64,000 nucleotides of DNA from Ciona savignyi (lineage: Eukaryota; Chordata; Ascidiacea; Phlebobranchia; Cionidae), in contig CH003106.1 of the NCBI GenBank assembly GCA_000149265.1, positions 648,988-712,987 of the forward strand, in the 5' to 3' direction. The notes under the pieces are model-generated. The model saw nothing but the letters and a program-made list of their open reading frames with translations. It made no database searches and was not told the DNA's origin. Shown in pieces: positions 25,294 to 36,396 of this stretch (position 1 is its first letter; the number at the start of each line of letters is the position of its first letter). The position numbers and the translations under genes were made by a program.

Positions 25294-28200
25294 TCAACCG
25301 CAAGCGTCGTAGAAGTGGTCATCATTATCGTCAGCACAAGAGGCGAATCGGAGCGTGGGTTGACGAGCGGGGCGGGCAACAGGCAAGTACTTGTACGAGG
25401 TGTCTTGATTGGGTGGCGACAGCGACCAGTCATAATCCTGTAGGAGCCGGCTCGCTACATCACGAAGGATCCTACGGATCAGGGAGGTACCGACACACGA
25501 CCGTGGACCGGAGCCGAAGCAACAGATCAACCCCTCTTGGCCGGAGTTGCTGAAATGCAAATGGCCGACATGTTCACGCGATATAAGCAAAACAAAGCTG
25601 CTGAGCACACAGAGCAAACATATTTAAAACCGTTTTTTGCGTATATTACCTTGGGATATGTAAGGAACGATTATCATTTAGGTAATTGTCATAACCCTAC
25701 CCCTACTGCCAGGTTATGGTAGTTCAGTAGGTCATGCAGTAAGTTTTGGATGATTGAGGTATTTCGGCAATTTGGTAGAACCAGCCATTCGTGCAATTTT
25801 CGTTAAGTGCCGTGCTTACCAGTCACGGCAGTCAGTGACCAGTTTTGAACCTGATATAAGCGAAATACGCAAAAAAAACAAAGCTATTGCGTTTACTGAG
25901 ACAGCCATGTTTATATCCGGTAAAAGGATTTGATTTTGCATACAACACGAGTAGATAGGATATTGATGGTAATTTCCGTGGTCTTAACACCAAGGGTGTC
26001 ACTGCACGGTTAAAATTGCCGCAGTCAGTTATGAATTCACTTCCATTTTAAACCTTTTGATTACGCTGGAGTGATGCCATGGCTGTAGAGTGCCTTGTCC
26101 AAGTCTGCTCGCAGATTCGCGATAACATAGCAGCTATTCTATAGTTCATGACCGCTGTTCGTAATTACTACACTAGACAGAATCCGATTATCGCTTACTT
26201 ATAACCAGGTCCAGGCATTCCGGGCATAGCGCTCGACTAAAGATCACCTTGACTGGATTTTCGTAAATGTTTTCACTTTGACATGATGTTTACAGTCGTT
26301 TAAGCGGATTGAGCGCATTATAGAAAAATCCGGTTCGACCACAATCCACACAAGCTTACCAAGTATCCCAGCGATCGGGATTAAATAAATCTGGCTCCGG
26401 GAAAACGTCTGGATCTCTGTGGGCCGCGTGCGAAACGTACAAGATTGCATAATCCTGAAATACCGTACTGAGTCAGTAACCGCTGCTTAACGCATAATAC
26501 TAGGTTCAACCTTATGGTTCAAATACGTCTCTAGCTTTATAGTATACGTAGTTTCATAAGAATATTTTTTTGTTTCTATGCGTAATCCTTTTAAAGATCT
26601 ATCTGTCTTTTAAGGGGGCCCAGGCCCAACAGTCGAATGGTTGCATGATCGAAACCAACTACTAGTGCGTACTTATTTCCGCTGCTGCTATACCTTATTT
26701 CCGCTGCTTGAACCTAGTGGTTTGATGGGTGAAACAAACTCAAAACAACAAGGAAAAGGGCTATTCGTCAAAAACAGCATGCTTAAAGGGTCAATTCTAG
26801 GCTAGACAAAAGATAGTTTGACAGTTGCTCCTGCTGCAGCTCCCCTGTCCACTTTTCCTTAATACGATTAATAAATAAGAATTGGGCTATTCTGGGGTTT
26901 AATTTTATATGAACTTCTTCAGAGGTTTGTCTTTAGAAGTATAGGGAGCTAATCCATAGTAGGTAAAACGTTGGTTTAAAAAATGATTCTTGCAAGTTAA
27001 AAAAACGGGCAACGCACCTTCGGCAACCGGTACCCAAGGAGGTTAGTATGACGTTTCACCAGCCGGCGTCCAGCAAACAATGGAGGCCACATCCGCTCGA
27101 CCTCCAGCATAACGTGGTCGAGATAGCCAGCGTCGTTTCGTGCTCTGTGTCGCATTTCCGCCTGTTTCCAAAACAAGTGGATTGGGATGAGAGAACGATA
27201 AAACGAGGAAAGTTGAACGGGGGGAGTTTTCGGGTGGACTAAACTGAAAGCGACATTCAGGACTGTTACAATGGAAGCCTGGGAGAATATGAGCGAAAAA
27301 AACAACATTCAGTACCACCAAAATTAAACTGAAAATATCATTTATTACCACAACAATAAAGGCGTTGATGAAATTTTAATTGAAAACTCCATTCATGATC
27401 ATCACAAAGAAATATTTGAGAGAGCGTTTGGTGGAACGAAACCAAAACAACATTCGAGATAACAACAATAAAGGCTTTGGGTAAACGTTGAGGGGAATTA
27501 AACGAAAACCAACATTTAAGATCATTACAATGAAAGAATGGGATGAACGTTTGGGGGACTAAACTGAAAACAACATTCAGTACCACCACAATTAAACACT
27601 TAGAATGTTAGGTTCAGTGGTAATGCCCTTCCCCCTCTGTGGTGTCATCAGTATACTGGCCTTACGTTCAGATTAAAGAAAATAATTACAAAAACGTAAA
27701 AACGCCAGAGGTGCATGCCGTGATTAACCAAGCCGTAAAATAATGACGTATGTAAAAGCATTTTACTAGCTCGTACATTCGTCATTTAAATGGTTCGATC
27801 GAATTGCGCGTGAGTAATGCATTAAAAGATTAGAGAACGTGGATTTTATTAGTTTATTAATTTTATTTACATGGTATTTTTAGTTCCAAGTTTGACGTAT
27901 TGACACTAGCTGCTAGCTAGTCAGTTGTGTCCTTGGGCAAGACATTCGACCGTTTCTGCTTAAAAAATGATGGTTTAACCCAAAATAAACGTAACGTCTT
28001 TACTCATGTGTATGGTATACACAACGGTGTACCTCACGTCCTCACCGCAATCGCTATGCGCGTACCAGGGGTGGTGACGTCACGAGGCTACGTGCGAAAT
28101 GCCGCGCGTCTGCACACGGTAGCCCATGTTTCAACCGTCACTGCGTATTCTTGTCGCCGAGTATAAACAGAGCTATACCGAACATGTATAGAAACTGTAA

Positions 28201-31200
28201 ATAACCCGGAAAGCCGAAGGGAAGCATGTGGTATCACACACAATAAGTGGTTGTCTACCAGGAGTCTTCACACGTAATATTCAATGCTTTAAAAACCACT
28301 GGGGGTACAGTTTTGAATGTAGCCTGCTGTTCTGGCACCAGTGAGGTTTAGCGAGTGAGAATTTATTCAAACATACATCAAATAATATCTTCGGTAACCC
28401 GAGGGTGGACCACTTTGGTTCATATTGGCCTCACATTAGCTAATTTAAAACGGTGGGTAAGAATATTCACATTTATCCCCGTGAATGGAAAAACAAAAGA
28501 GCGCACGCGTAATCGTAGGATTACCTGGCGCCCCTCGTTCGGGTTACCAGAGCTATTGCAATGTGTTGTGGTGTATGAAGTGCACGAAATAAGATTACGA
28601 AAGTTGCGGGAAATCCGTCATACCTTGTCCTCCCCGGCTAATGCTGTGATGAATGAGGTGATCAGAGAGGCGAACGCTTTTGGGATAACGGCGGACACAA
28701 ACAACAGAAGATGCTGCTCCAGTGTTGAACCGTTCGGAAAGTCGGCGCGACGTAACTTTGATGCAACACTAGCGCCATCTAGCGTGGAAAATTAAAAATG
28801 TTTAAAGGAAAGCACTGTTTGACGTTACACTTTTCCTTTTGTGGTAAAATCGTATTATTACTAATGAAGAGAGGAGTACAATTGAGTAGTCGTTTATTTA
28901 ACGCTTCCAATATATAGACCAATTCTAAAACGACCTTGGTGATATCTTCAGCTTTGAAACTTAACCCAATCAAAAAAAAGAAACAAAAAAAAGTATTAAA
29001 CCAGGTCTTTCTTAATCACTATCCTAGGAAGTAATGCCGGTAAGCTTTTACTTGTAGCTTTGGGAAAGGTCAGTAGTAAGGATGGGGGATTGGGCTAGGA
29101 ACTTAGCGGACATTGTCAAAATCGTTTAGATTAAGGTATTGACCCGATACTTACAAAATGTCTGAATCAAATAATAATATAATGGGAAAGCTTCGGTAAA
29201 TCTATGGTGAGCAAAATCCCAAGATTACCCATGTGAAAACCACACCTTGCGTTTTTCCGTTAACGGGGATAAAACAGAATATCGTATCCTTTGTCATTAT
29301 GATTTATGACCATACAACTTAGTGATACCTGAATTAGCTTGACGTTGCAATAGAGATCTGATAAGTGACAGCAACTTTTCTTTCGCTTGGATCGCCAAAC
29401 TGTAGGTGGACTGGCCAGCTAACGGAAGCTTAACAAACACCGGCACTGATATTATCCCTGCAGAGACATGTTGATTAAGAAATTCATCTGTACCAGCGAT
29501 AGTATGAACAAATGTTAAGGGCCGAGCGGCCGATTCTTAAAATGTTATCTCTTAGAGTGGAAACAGAGCATCGGATTATACAATTGATGACACAAATCAT
29601 GGAAATATTGTAGTACTCTATTATTTGCATTGACCTTAAATATTAAATGCTTAATTTAATAACCAATAGGTTAGGTTAGGTGGCTTGTTAAGGGACAGAA
29701 CTTCACGGGTTTCCGTTTTGAGATCAAAATTTTGTTGTATCCTATTGTACATACTTCATAGAGAGCAGTTACCTACAGTGTTAAATCTAATATCCCCAAA
29801 AACTTGTTTTGCCAAATCCACCAATTTCTTAATATTTTGCATGTGTTTCAGTCAAATTCCGAAAAACATTAAGAATATATATATAACAGTGTCAATGTCT
29901 ACTATGTTTTAATTTTAATTAAATTTTAATTAAAACATGTGAATGTAGTACTAGATCTGGGACATAACCACGTTGTTTAGTGGTTGGTTAAACCTGGAAC
30001 TTCTCATGTAACTAAACCACTGAAGGCTGCATCAAAAGATCAGAAAAATAGGCAAGACATTGGAGCAATCCTAACCATGCCAGTGCTGTGTGGCCAGTTC
30101 TGTAACTTCATCTGAGGCTTCTTCGCCTTCGATGTCGAGGAACAACTTTAAACAAAGTCTTGTCATTAACTTCTTGAATTCGGAGTAAACAGGAACGGGG
30201 GCAGACCTGTGAAGAGTGTTTGTGAATTATTTGAACAGAAACGGGATGGGATAGCCTTTATCTGCGGAATAAGGAAACTCTGGATAACTTAATCATCGTA
30301 TTATCACTTTTAGTCACAGTCAGGTTACCAGAGCTATTGCATTGGTTATTATATTTAGAAAATTGCTGTAGTTGGTAGTGTATGTAGTGATGGGTTATTT
30401 AAATCATGATGGCGTATATAATATAAACCATATACAATTATTTTATAGCAACAAGTAGTATCCATAATAGCGAATACCACTTACCAGGATATACTTAACA
30501 AACTTGTTAAATATAAAAGTCCTTATGCTAGCATGACCTGTTGAGCTGAATCATTCATAAAAGGTAAGCCAATCCCCACAGGTTTTACAATAGGCTATAT
30601 TCTACCTTTCACGAACCAGCCAGCTCGTCTGGTTCTCTGGGTTATATGCTTTAAACCCAGGGCTTTATGATGTCGTTATAGATTTTTATGGCATTGAAAT
30701 TACAACCATGGTCCTTGTAAGCTGGGTTATGACTCACAGGGTTTCAAATAGAATTCGCACTTCAAACTTAGTGGTCTGTATTTTGATGATTGTATTCAAA
30801 TTACAAGTATAATTATAAACCATGCTACATTTGACATGTGATATGCGGATTACGAACCTGCTGTGTAAGCTTGACAACAGTGGTTCACACAACCTGAAAA
30901 TACAGTTCATTTTAACACTTCACACTTAATATTGGGTTTAAAGCCCATATCTGCCTATTACCTCATTAATTTGTCTCATTTTACATCATTTAATTTAATT
31001 GCTGTTGCTCAGCCATCGCTCACTTTTCTTGATCCGTTAATATAGTCGATAATTATTATCTTTGTTTGAAATAAACTTGTGAAAATTGAATGCATCCGAT
31101 TTAGCAAACAAAACTAATAAATGTTTCAATTTAAAGATTCATGCTAATGAATTAGGTAGTAAGGCTAAGCATTTTAATAAAGGATAGGATATTTATGTTT

Positions 31201-32904
31201 TTCATTCCTATGAAATTAAAAATAAATATGTGTTATCACACTTGTAATCGACAGATTACTTTAAATCCTCTGCCTTGTCACCCAAGCTGTTGCAGTGTGT
31301 TGTGTATAATTAAGATGTTCCTTTAATTTAGTAGAACTCTTTAATCACTGGGTTTAGGCAATGTCTGTTAAGTGGTAACTAATAACACAACCAACCAGTA
31401 ACGATAAGGCAGCCCTTAAAATCATCATTATATGTAAGAGAAAGTAACCCATAATAACAATTATTAAACAGGGGTCAATAAAAAAGGATAGAAAATGTAA
31501 GTATACAAATTTATAGTACCATGCTTACAACGTTACAGTTTCTGTATAATTTTCCACATCCTTAAAGCAGTTTGTGAGGCAATGGTGTAACTCAATAGAA
31601 TCCAAGCCATTCTCGAAGACAATGTTATCACCGTACAAACGATGCAGTATACTTTTATAACCGTGTTCGATATCTTCAATCATGTCTGAAATCGACAAAG
31701 ATTAGGATTAACAGTGTCATTTATGAGTATAAAGTATTCCTTAGTGGGTTTGTGCTTTCATACAAAGAAATCTGAGGTTAAAAACTAAGAAATCTGAGGT
31801 TAAAAACTATTAATGCACAGCAAAGGGCTGTGCATTAATAACGGTGTGTGGTTTATAGATTTCTGTTTATAACATACAGAAAACTTAACAGTTGATGCAA
31901 AAATCTTATACAGTCGTTCAAACTTAACCATTGTAGGTTATTTTGTGTCATTCTAGAATACAAAGAAACCAATTAGAGAAATTTAGAGAATTTTTATGAT
32001 TCAACAGGTTTTTAATATGGCCGAGCAAATTTTTTTATATTGCTAATTGGCATCATGCACAACTTTCCACTTTTTAGTTGGTGGAAAAAACCCTGCTGCA
32101 ACCTATGGAAATAAATACAAAACTGGGCAATTACTAAATCATGCAATTCTCATCTATAACATGGGCAATCATAATAGATGCTTGATCTTTTCCCATTGGT
32201 GTATTTTTCATCTTTGTAAAAAACGCATGTTGAAAGGCCCATAAATAAAATGTTTTATTTTAATATGAATCGTCTTAAGGTCATTTCAAGCAAAATTATG
32301 GGTTAAACTTACGCATCAATCGCACCTTTACTTTAATGTAAAAAATACATGAGACATATAAGACAGAAATGATTAAAGGTATGGTATCAACCTTGCATAT
32401 GGTCATGTTAATGCTCTAACGCAATTAATACATATACCCATTTCAATACAAAAACCATCTTTGTGAAGAGACCATCATGAGTTCGACACTTTGCCCGGTT
32501 AAATCAAAAAAAAACATACCAACCTTGACTTAGCAAGGTCTTCACACCCTGTGCTGAGCAAACAAATATGGTTGGGTTGTTTAGAAATCTGCATTGAAAT
32601 ATACGTGAGGAGTGTTGTTCAATCCTTGACTGGATGAAACTGCTTGGGTTTCTAAAAAAGGATTTTTTGTTAGTTTACCACTTTGGCATTATACTAGAAT
32701 AAGCTTAAATTTGTTCACACAGTTAAATTTGCACTGATTTTGGTTAAACATGACTAACAAGTAACAATACATATTTGTAAATGTGAAATTAAAAAAAAAC
32801 GAAAAATTAACACAAACTCCTTTTATTTACCTTAAAAACTCCATAGATTTGTCCCCAATGACAGGGTAACCAATAGTTCCAGGCACCTTCATTGCAGTCA
32901 TTGT
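25294..32904 (-). CDS. Cytochrome P450, CYP26/CYP120-like, at least 8 exons (model incomplete)
   Basis: This is a heme monooxygenase; the nearest style is the CYP26 clan (retinoic-acid hydroxylase type). Substrate is unknown. Firm minus-strand exons are 32831-32904 (ATG at 32901; VPGTIGYPVIG proline-rich hinge), 32524-32651 (NPSSFIQSRI, PTIFVCSAQGVKTLLS), 31529-31685, 30076-30206 (VYSEFKKLMTRLCLKLFLD), 29329-29457 (IISVPVFVKLPLAGQSTYSL), 27018-27161 (K helix with EVER for ExxR), 26360-26454 (HRDPDVFPEPDLFNPDRW) and 25294-25549 (heme loop FGSGPRSCVG). Tentative pieces are 28935-28951 and 28142-28194, the latter resembling an I helix (ALFILGDKNT). About 20 codons before 30206 and the J-helix segment before 27161 were not found. 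A membrane anchor may lie just upstream (separate entry). All named motifs are intact, so the gene is probably functional. Confidence 0.82.
25690..25882 (-). mobile_element. SINE family A copy, diverged
   Basis: Recognised by AATTTGGTAGAACC, GTTAAGTGCCGTGCT and GTGACCAGTTTTGAACCTG, in the order expected for a minus-strand copy. It lies in the last P450 intron. Confidence 0.55.
27231..27600. repeat. Degenerate tandem repeat of about 60-80 bp units
   Basis: Roughly five to six units share ACTAAACTGAAAACAACATT, CAGTACCACCACAATTAAA and a TGGGATGAACGTTTGGGGG type spacer. Examples begin near 27231, 27290, 27325, 27440, 27505 and 27555. The array sits in a P450 intron next to the K-helix exon. Confidence 0.7.
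27905..27958 (+). mobile_element. SINE family A fragment
   Basis: CTAGCTAGTCAGTTGTGTCC followed by TTGGGCAAGAC matches the SINE body just after the tRNA-like head. The 3' part is missing. Confidence 0.6.
28462..28580 (-). mobile_element. SINE family A 3' half
   Basis: The tail (TTTATCCCCGTGAATGGAAA) and body (GATTACCTGGCGCCC, GGGTTACCAGAGCTATTGCA) are both present. It lies in a P450 intron. Confidence 0.7.
31180..31420 (-). mobile_element. SINE family A copy
   Basis: Tail to body order on the minus strand: GGATAGGATATTTATG, GTCACCCAAGCTGTTGCAGT, TTTAATTTAGTAGAAC and CACTGGGTTTAGGCAATG. It is diverged but nearly complete. Confidence 0.7.
31765..31839. repeat. Short tandem duplication followed by a 13-bp hairpin
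   Basis: AAGAAATCTGAGGTTAAAAA is present twice in a row (about 31765-31808). It is followed by ATTAATGCACAGC and its exact reverse complement separated by AAAGG (31809-31839). This lies in a P450 intron, and no coding role is visible. Confidence 0.8.
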
Positions 32905-33019
32905 CTAGTTTTGTTAGAGCACCAATTCGAAAATGACACATGGAAGTCTTGGAGCTGGTCCAATTAAAATTACCTATTTCACAGTTAGTAGATCCTGAAT
33001 TTATGATTGAAAAACTTTA

Positions 33020-33127
33020 TTATTTTTCCGGAAAAGTAAAAAATGCTAGAAGCCAATAAATAATAGTTACTGCTACTAAGGCAGTTTGAAAATTGTGCAG
33101 GACAATTAGATTGATTAAACTCATCAT
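33020..33127 (-). other. Candidate P450 membrane-anchor ORF
   Basis: A 35-codon frame begins with two ATGs and contains TALVAVTIIYWLLAFFTFPE, which looks like the N-terminal anchor of a microsomal P450. It lies 115 bp upstream of the exon carrying the proline-rich hinge, which has a possible TAG acceptor at 32905-32907. No in-frame GT donor precedes its TAA stop except weak sites inside the anchor. The link is therefore plausible but unproven; the P450 could instead start at 32901. Confidence 0.4.
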
Positions 33128-33590
33128 TATCTAATTTTGTAAACAGAACTAAATCAATGTATTATTTTACCATCGTGCTGATTCACCAGTTGCATTACAA
33201 TCAATATTTAGGATTGGATAGAATACAGTTTATTTATGTTTTATTCACTTGAAATGGAAAATGCAAGTGGCATTATTCGCAACTAATGTCTATTTAAGGA
33301 CATATGTTAGCGTCGAGTTTCGATCATACAACCTTTCGGCTAAAAGCCATACTTAACCACCAAGCTATTTGGCCACATTTTTAACAATTGTCAGTTAAGT
33401 TTGGTAGCTAGCATCGTAATTATCTGCTAAGTTGGCGCCGATTTGGGAAAATAGCAGTCTTTAATTTAATCGGACACAAATGAATATGCATACCGAAATT
33501 CATTTCAAATAGTATAAATCGTAAATTAAATTAATGGCATTTAATAATTTGGCAAATTGATTTTAAACATGTTAATAGCACAGTTTCATG

Positions 33591-33596
33591 TTTATT
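33591..33596 (-). terminator. Polyadenylation signal of OSGEP
   Basis: Minus-strand AATAAA about 25 bases after the OSGEP stop. Confidence 0.65.
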
Positions 33597-33617
33597 AGAT
33601 TATAAACCATGCATGAT

Positions 33618-34640
33618 TTAATTTCTCCAAGTGACTTCCACTTCATCGGTACGAAACCTTTGTGTACACCAAGAATCTTCAAACAATTCTTCTTTGCGTG
33701 CGCTTTTTAACCCGGAGCTGAACATTAAAGAACCGGCTTGAGCTATCATCGCTCCATTGTCAATGCAAAATCGCTCATCAGTTGCATAAAGCTTGGCACC
33801 ACGTTCAGAGGCCATGACTAACATCATCTCCTGCAACCTTAGATTGCAACCAACACCGCCAACGATCAAAACTTCGCTTGAGTTGCAGTGAGCCATCGCG
33901 CGCTCTGTGATTTCAACCAACATTGCAAAGACAGTTTCTTGCAGGGAGAAACACAAATCCTCTGCTGTGCATTCTCCTGAAGTAATCTTTGTGTTCGCAG
34001 CCATTTCGATAAAGGAGAGAAGTCCGGAGAATGAAATATCCATTCCCTTGACGGTGTACGGCAGAGGAATGTATTTCTTTCCTTTCTTTGCCATTTTCTC
34101 AATGTTATAACCAGGGCTAGGGTCATTGGAAATTTGAAGCACCCTGGCAAATCGATCTAAGCAATTTCCAACCGCAATGTCAATAGTTTCACCGAAGATC
34201 CTGTACCGTCTGTCAGCGTATGCAATAACCTGGGTGTTTCCTCCCGAGACGTATAGGACTGTTGGGTTTGTTGCTTTAGTTATAAGTCTGCCCATTTCAA
34301 TATGAGCAATGCAATGATTCACAGGAATGATTGGTTTATCCCATAATTGGGCAATAGTCCTTGCAACGACAGCAACAGAAACCAGAGGTGCACCCATTCC
34401 GGGGCCTTTGGTATATGCAATGCAATCTAAGTCTTTCGGTAAAACGTCCGCTTCTACTAAGGCTTCTCTGAGAACTTTCAAAACCCATTCTTTGTGGTGT
34501 TTTGCAGTTTCTCTAGGAAGGAAGCCCTCACCGGGAGGGGTCACATACGTGTGTCTCGGGTTCGATAAAACCTCTCCATCGCGAATAACCCCGATTCCTA
34601 TCTTGTTCGCACTGCCTTCAAGGCCCAGTACAGTTGGCAT
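33618..34640 (-). CDS. OSGEP: tRNA N6-adenosine threonylcarbamoyltransferase (KEOPS subunit), intronless
   Basis: OSGEP (Kae1) transfers the threonylcarbamoyl group onto A37 of ANN-decoding tRNAs, as the catalytic subunit of KEOPS. The protein is 340 residues from the ATG at 34640 (context GTAAAAATGCC); human OSGEP has 335. An in-frame ATG at 34682 would add 14 residues that the family lacks. Visible motifs are [18 protein letters not shown] (nucleotide-binding start), [12 protein letters not shown], the metal-binding histidines in [53 protein letters not shown] and [15 protein letters not shown]. The C-terminus is [11 protein letters not shown]. All catalytic features are intact. It has no intron, unlike most neighbours. 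It lies on the same strand as ZFYVE21 and the P450 but too far apart for a typical tunicate operon. This is a very secure call. Confidence 0.97.
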   Translation of the reverse strand: MPTVLGLEGSANKIGIGVIRDGEVLSNPRHTYVTPPGEGFLPRETAKHHKEWVLKVLREALVEADVLPKDLDCIAYTKGPGMGAPLVSVAVVARTIAQLWDKPIIPVNHCIAHIEMGRLITKATNPTVLYVSGGNTQVIAYADRRYRIFGETIDIAVGNCLDRFARVLQISNDPSPGYNIEKMAKKGKKYIPLPYTVKGMDISFSGLLSFIEMAANTKITSGECTAEDLCFSLQETVFAMLVEITERAMAHCNSSEVLIVGGVGCNLRLQEMMLVMASERGAKLYATDERFCIDNGAMIAQAGSLMFSSGLKSARKEELFEDSWCTQRFRTDEVEVTWRN

Positions 34641-34682
34641 TTTTACCCAACACAAAAAGTTAAAGATATCTGTTCTATGCAA

Positions 34683-35688
34683 GGTACATATGGAAAAAAT
34701 GGTTATAGATTTTTTATAACTGCAATATAAGTGAATGTTTGTAGTTAAAAGTATTATGCATCAACTAACATAAGCAAATTCCCTTTTAAAAAGAATCATT
34801 TTCTCACATATAATAATACCATTATCTTAGTATAATGAAACCACGCAGCTAATAAAAAATGGTGTTTTAAAAAAATGAGTGCTATATGTGATGTATATAT
34901 ACGAGTATAAAGATGCTGAAACTTAGATACGAATACAAAATATATTTATATATCTTAGTAGGCGAACTCTGCCAATATACACATTGGTATATGTTCATGA
35001 ACAAAAAGCAATTGCAACTGTAAAGAAACGGATGTTGGGTATGACCGTCAGCTGAATGAATGTAGGATAAAAATTACTTTTGTCTGAATTCAGTGGTTTA
35101 ACGGGCTGAACAAATGTGTAGCAATGTTTTTATCATATTAACACACTGCAATAACAACGGAAACTGCTTACTCAAATGGCAATCAATAGCGCTGTGCATA
35201 ATCGAGATACTGATGATAGTTAGCTGATCACAAAAAATCAGTTATCGACCATCAGTTATTTACAAAAAAATTAGTTACAGTTTCTAGGCAAAATTGCTTA
35301 AATTTAAATTAAACTTGGTCCCTTAAAAAAAAGGAATCTGGTTATACGTACATTGCTTTATACTTAAGAGAAACTAAAAGTAGCATACTATGGTAAAGTT
35401 AAATATTTTTTGTGAGCTTTTTACGGTTACTACTTGCTTTAATGTCTGGTTTACACAAAATTCGGTTAACCTTTCTTGATATTGTAAGTGGGTAAATGAC
35501 AAAAAATTAATTTACTGCACAGTACTTGTTACCATATAAGATAATTGCATTTTTGTAATCATAGAGATAAAGATGTGTGTCCTATATTCCTATTATCTGT
35601 ATTCTAAAAGTTAAAATATAAGTTAACATTTTAATACTGTAAATGAATATTGAGAAATAAAATAATAAAACAAAAATGAAAATATAAT
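34683..35688. other. Intergenic between ZFYVE21 and OSGEP
   Basis: AT-rich, about 1 kb, with no exon-like frame. It should hold the OSGEP promoter and the ZFYVE21 3' UTR; an ATTAAA-type signal reads on the minus strand near 35630. Confidence 0.5.
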
Positions 35689-36396
35689 TTATGCATTTGC
35701 TACATTCCGTGATTCGAATATCATCTTAACTGCTTTCTGGAATGCACTGATCCAATTTAAGAAAGATCTTTTGTCAACCATAGTCACCACTAGAGAATGT
35801 GTGATTGCGCTGTCTATTTCGTCCTTGTAGCTAATCTTAAAGCCGATGGGGGATTTTTCACCAGTTTCACACTCGGTGAAATTAAACTTCACTTCAAGAA
35901 CTTTAGATAAGCTGATGTTTGAAGGAAGAGAGTCAGTTTTGGACCTTTTTGTCGGTGTAAATCTCAAAACCCGATGATCACTGGACAGTTTGCAATCCAA
36001 AATACCGAATTGGACATCCTCCTCTCCGTTTCCAACTGACAGCTGGGTTCCTTGGAACAAGACGCTCAGGAATTTATCATAAAATTCGGCTTCTGCTTTG
36101 GAGATGACCGCACACTCATAACAATGGCGAACTGGATCCATGAAATACATTCGTTTCAAAGGCAGAACATGATGGGAGCAAGGGTCGCAGAAGCAGGAGC
36201 CACAGCGTCGACAGTGGTGCCGTCTATTGAAGAAATCAAACGACTTATTGCAGGAAGGACAGGAGCTAAAATCCTTGTCAGAAACCCATTGCGGTTCAGC
36301 CAAGGCGAACGGAGACGCATACATGTCAGAGACGGGTACCATTCTCAATCCACTGGCGGATTTGGAAAGTTTGCGACCCTCTGACGAAGATTCCAT
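35689..36396 (-). CDS. ZFYVE21: FYVE zinc-finger protein ZFYVE21 homologue, intronless
   Basis: ZFYVE21 binds PtdIns(3)P-type membranes through a FYVE domain. In vertebrates it acts at endosomes and focal adhesions. This protein is 235 residues; the human one is 234. It begins with a short leader (KSASGLRMVP), then SPFALAEPQWVSDKDF, which includes the FYVE WxxD motif. The zinc ligands are CPSC, the basic patch RRHHCRRCG, CFCDPC and HCYEC. AEFYDKFLSVLFQGT follows, and then the PH-like C-terminal domain ending in FQKAVKMIFESRN (human HKAAKLLYESRD). Every block aligns in order with ZFYVE21 and not with the Phafins, where a PH domain precedes FYVE. The coding sequence is a single exon. Confidence 0.93.
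   Translation of the reverse strand: MESSSEGRKLSKSASGLRMVPVSDMYASPFALAEPQWVSDKDFSSCPSCNKSFDFFNRRHHCRRCGSCFCDPCSHHVLPLKRMYFMDPVRHCYECAVISKAEAEFYDKFLSVLFQGTQLSVGNGEEDVQFGILDCKLSSDHRVLRFTPTKRSKTDSLPSNISLSKVLEVKFNFTECETGEKSPIGFKISYKDEIDSAITHSLVVTMVDKRSFLNWISAFQKAVKMIFESRNVANA

Noticed and set aside
25275..25553. GC-rich plus-strand ORF of 92 codons
   Set aside because: It is the antisense shadow of the P450 heme-binding last exon.
32840..32998. Minus-strand frame with many Trp/Cys (ending YWLPCHWGQIYGVFK) that looks like a cysteine-rich exon
   Set aside because: The other frame of the same exon gives the P450 hinge VPGTIGYPVIG and splices in phase to the next exon, so this frame is a shadow.
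36052..36384. 110-codon plus-strand ORF
   Set aside because: Antisense to the ZFYVE21 FYVE domain.
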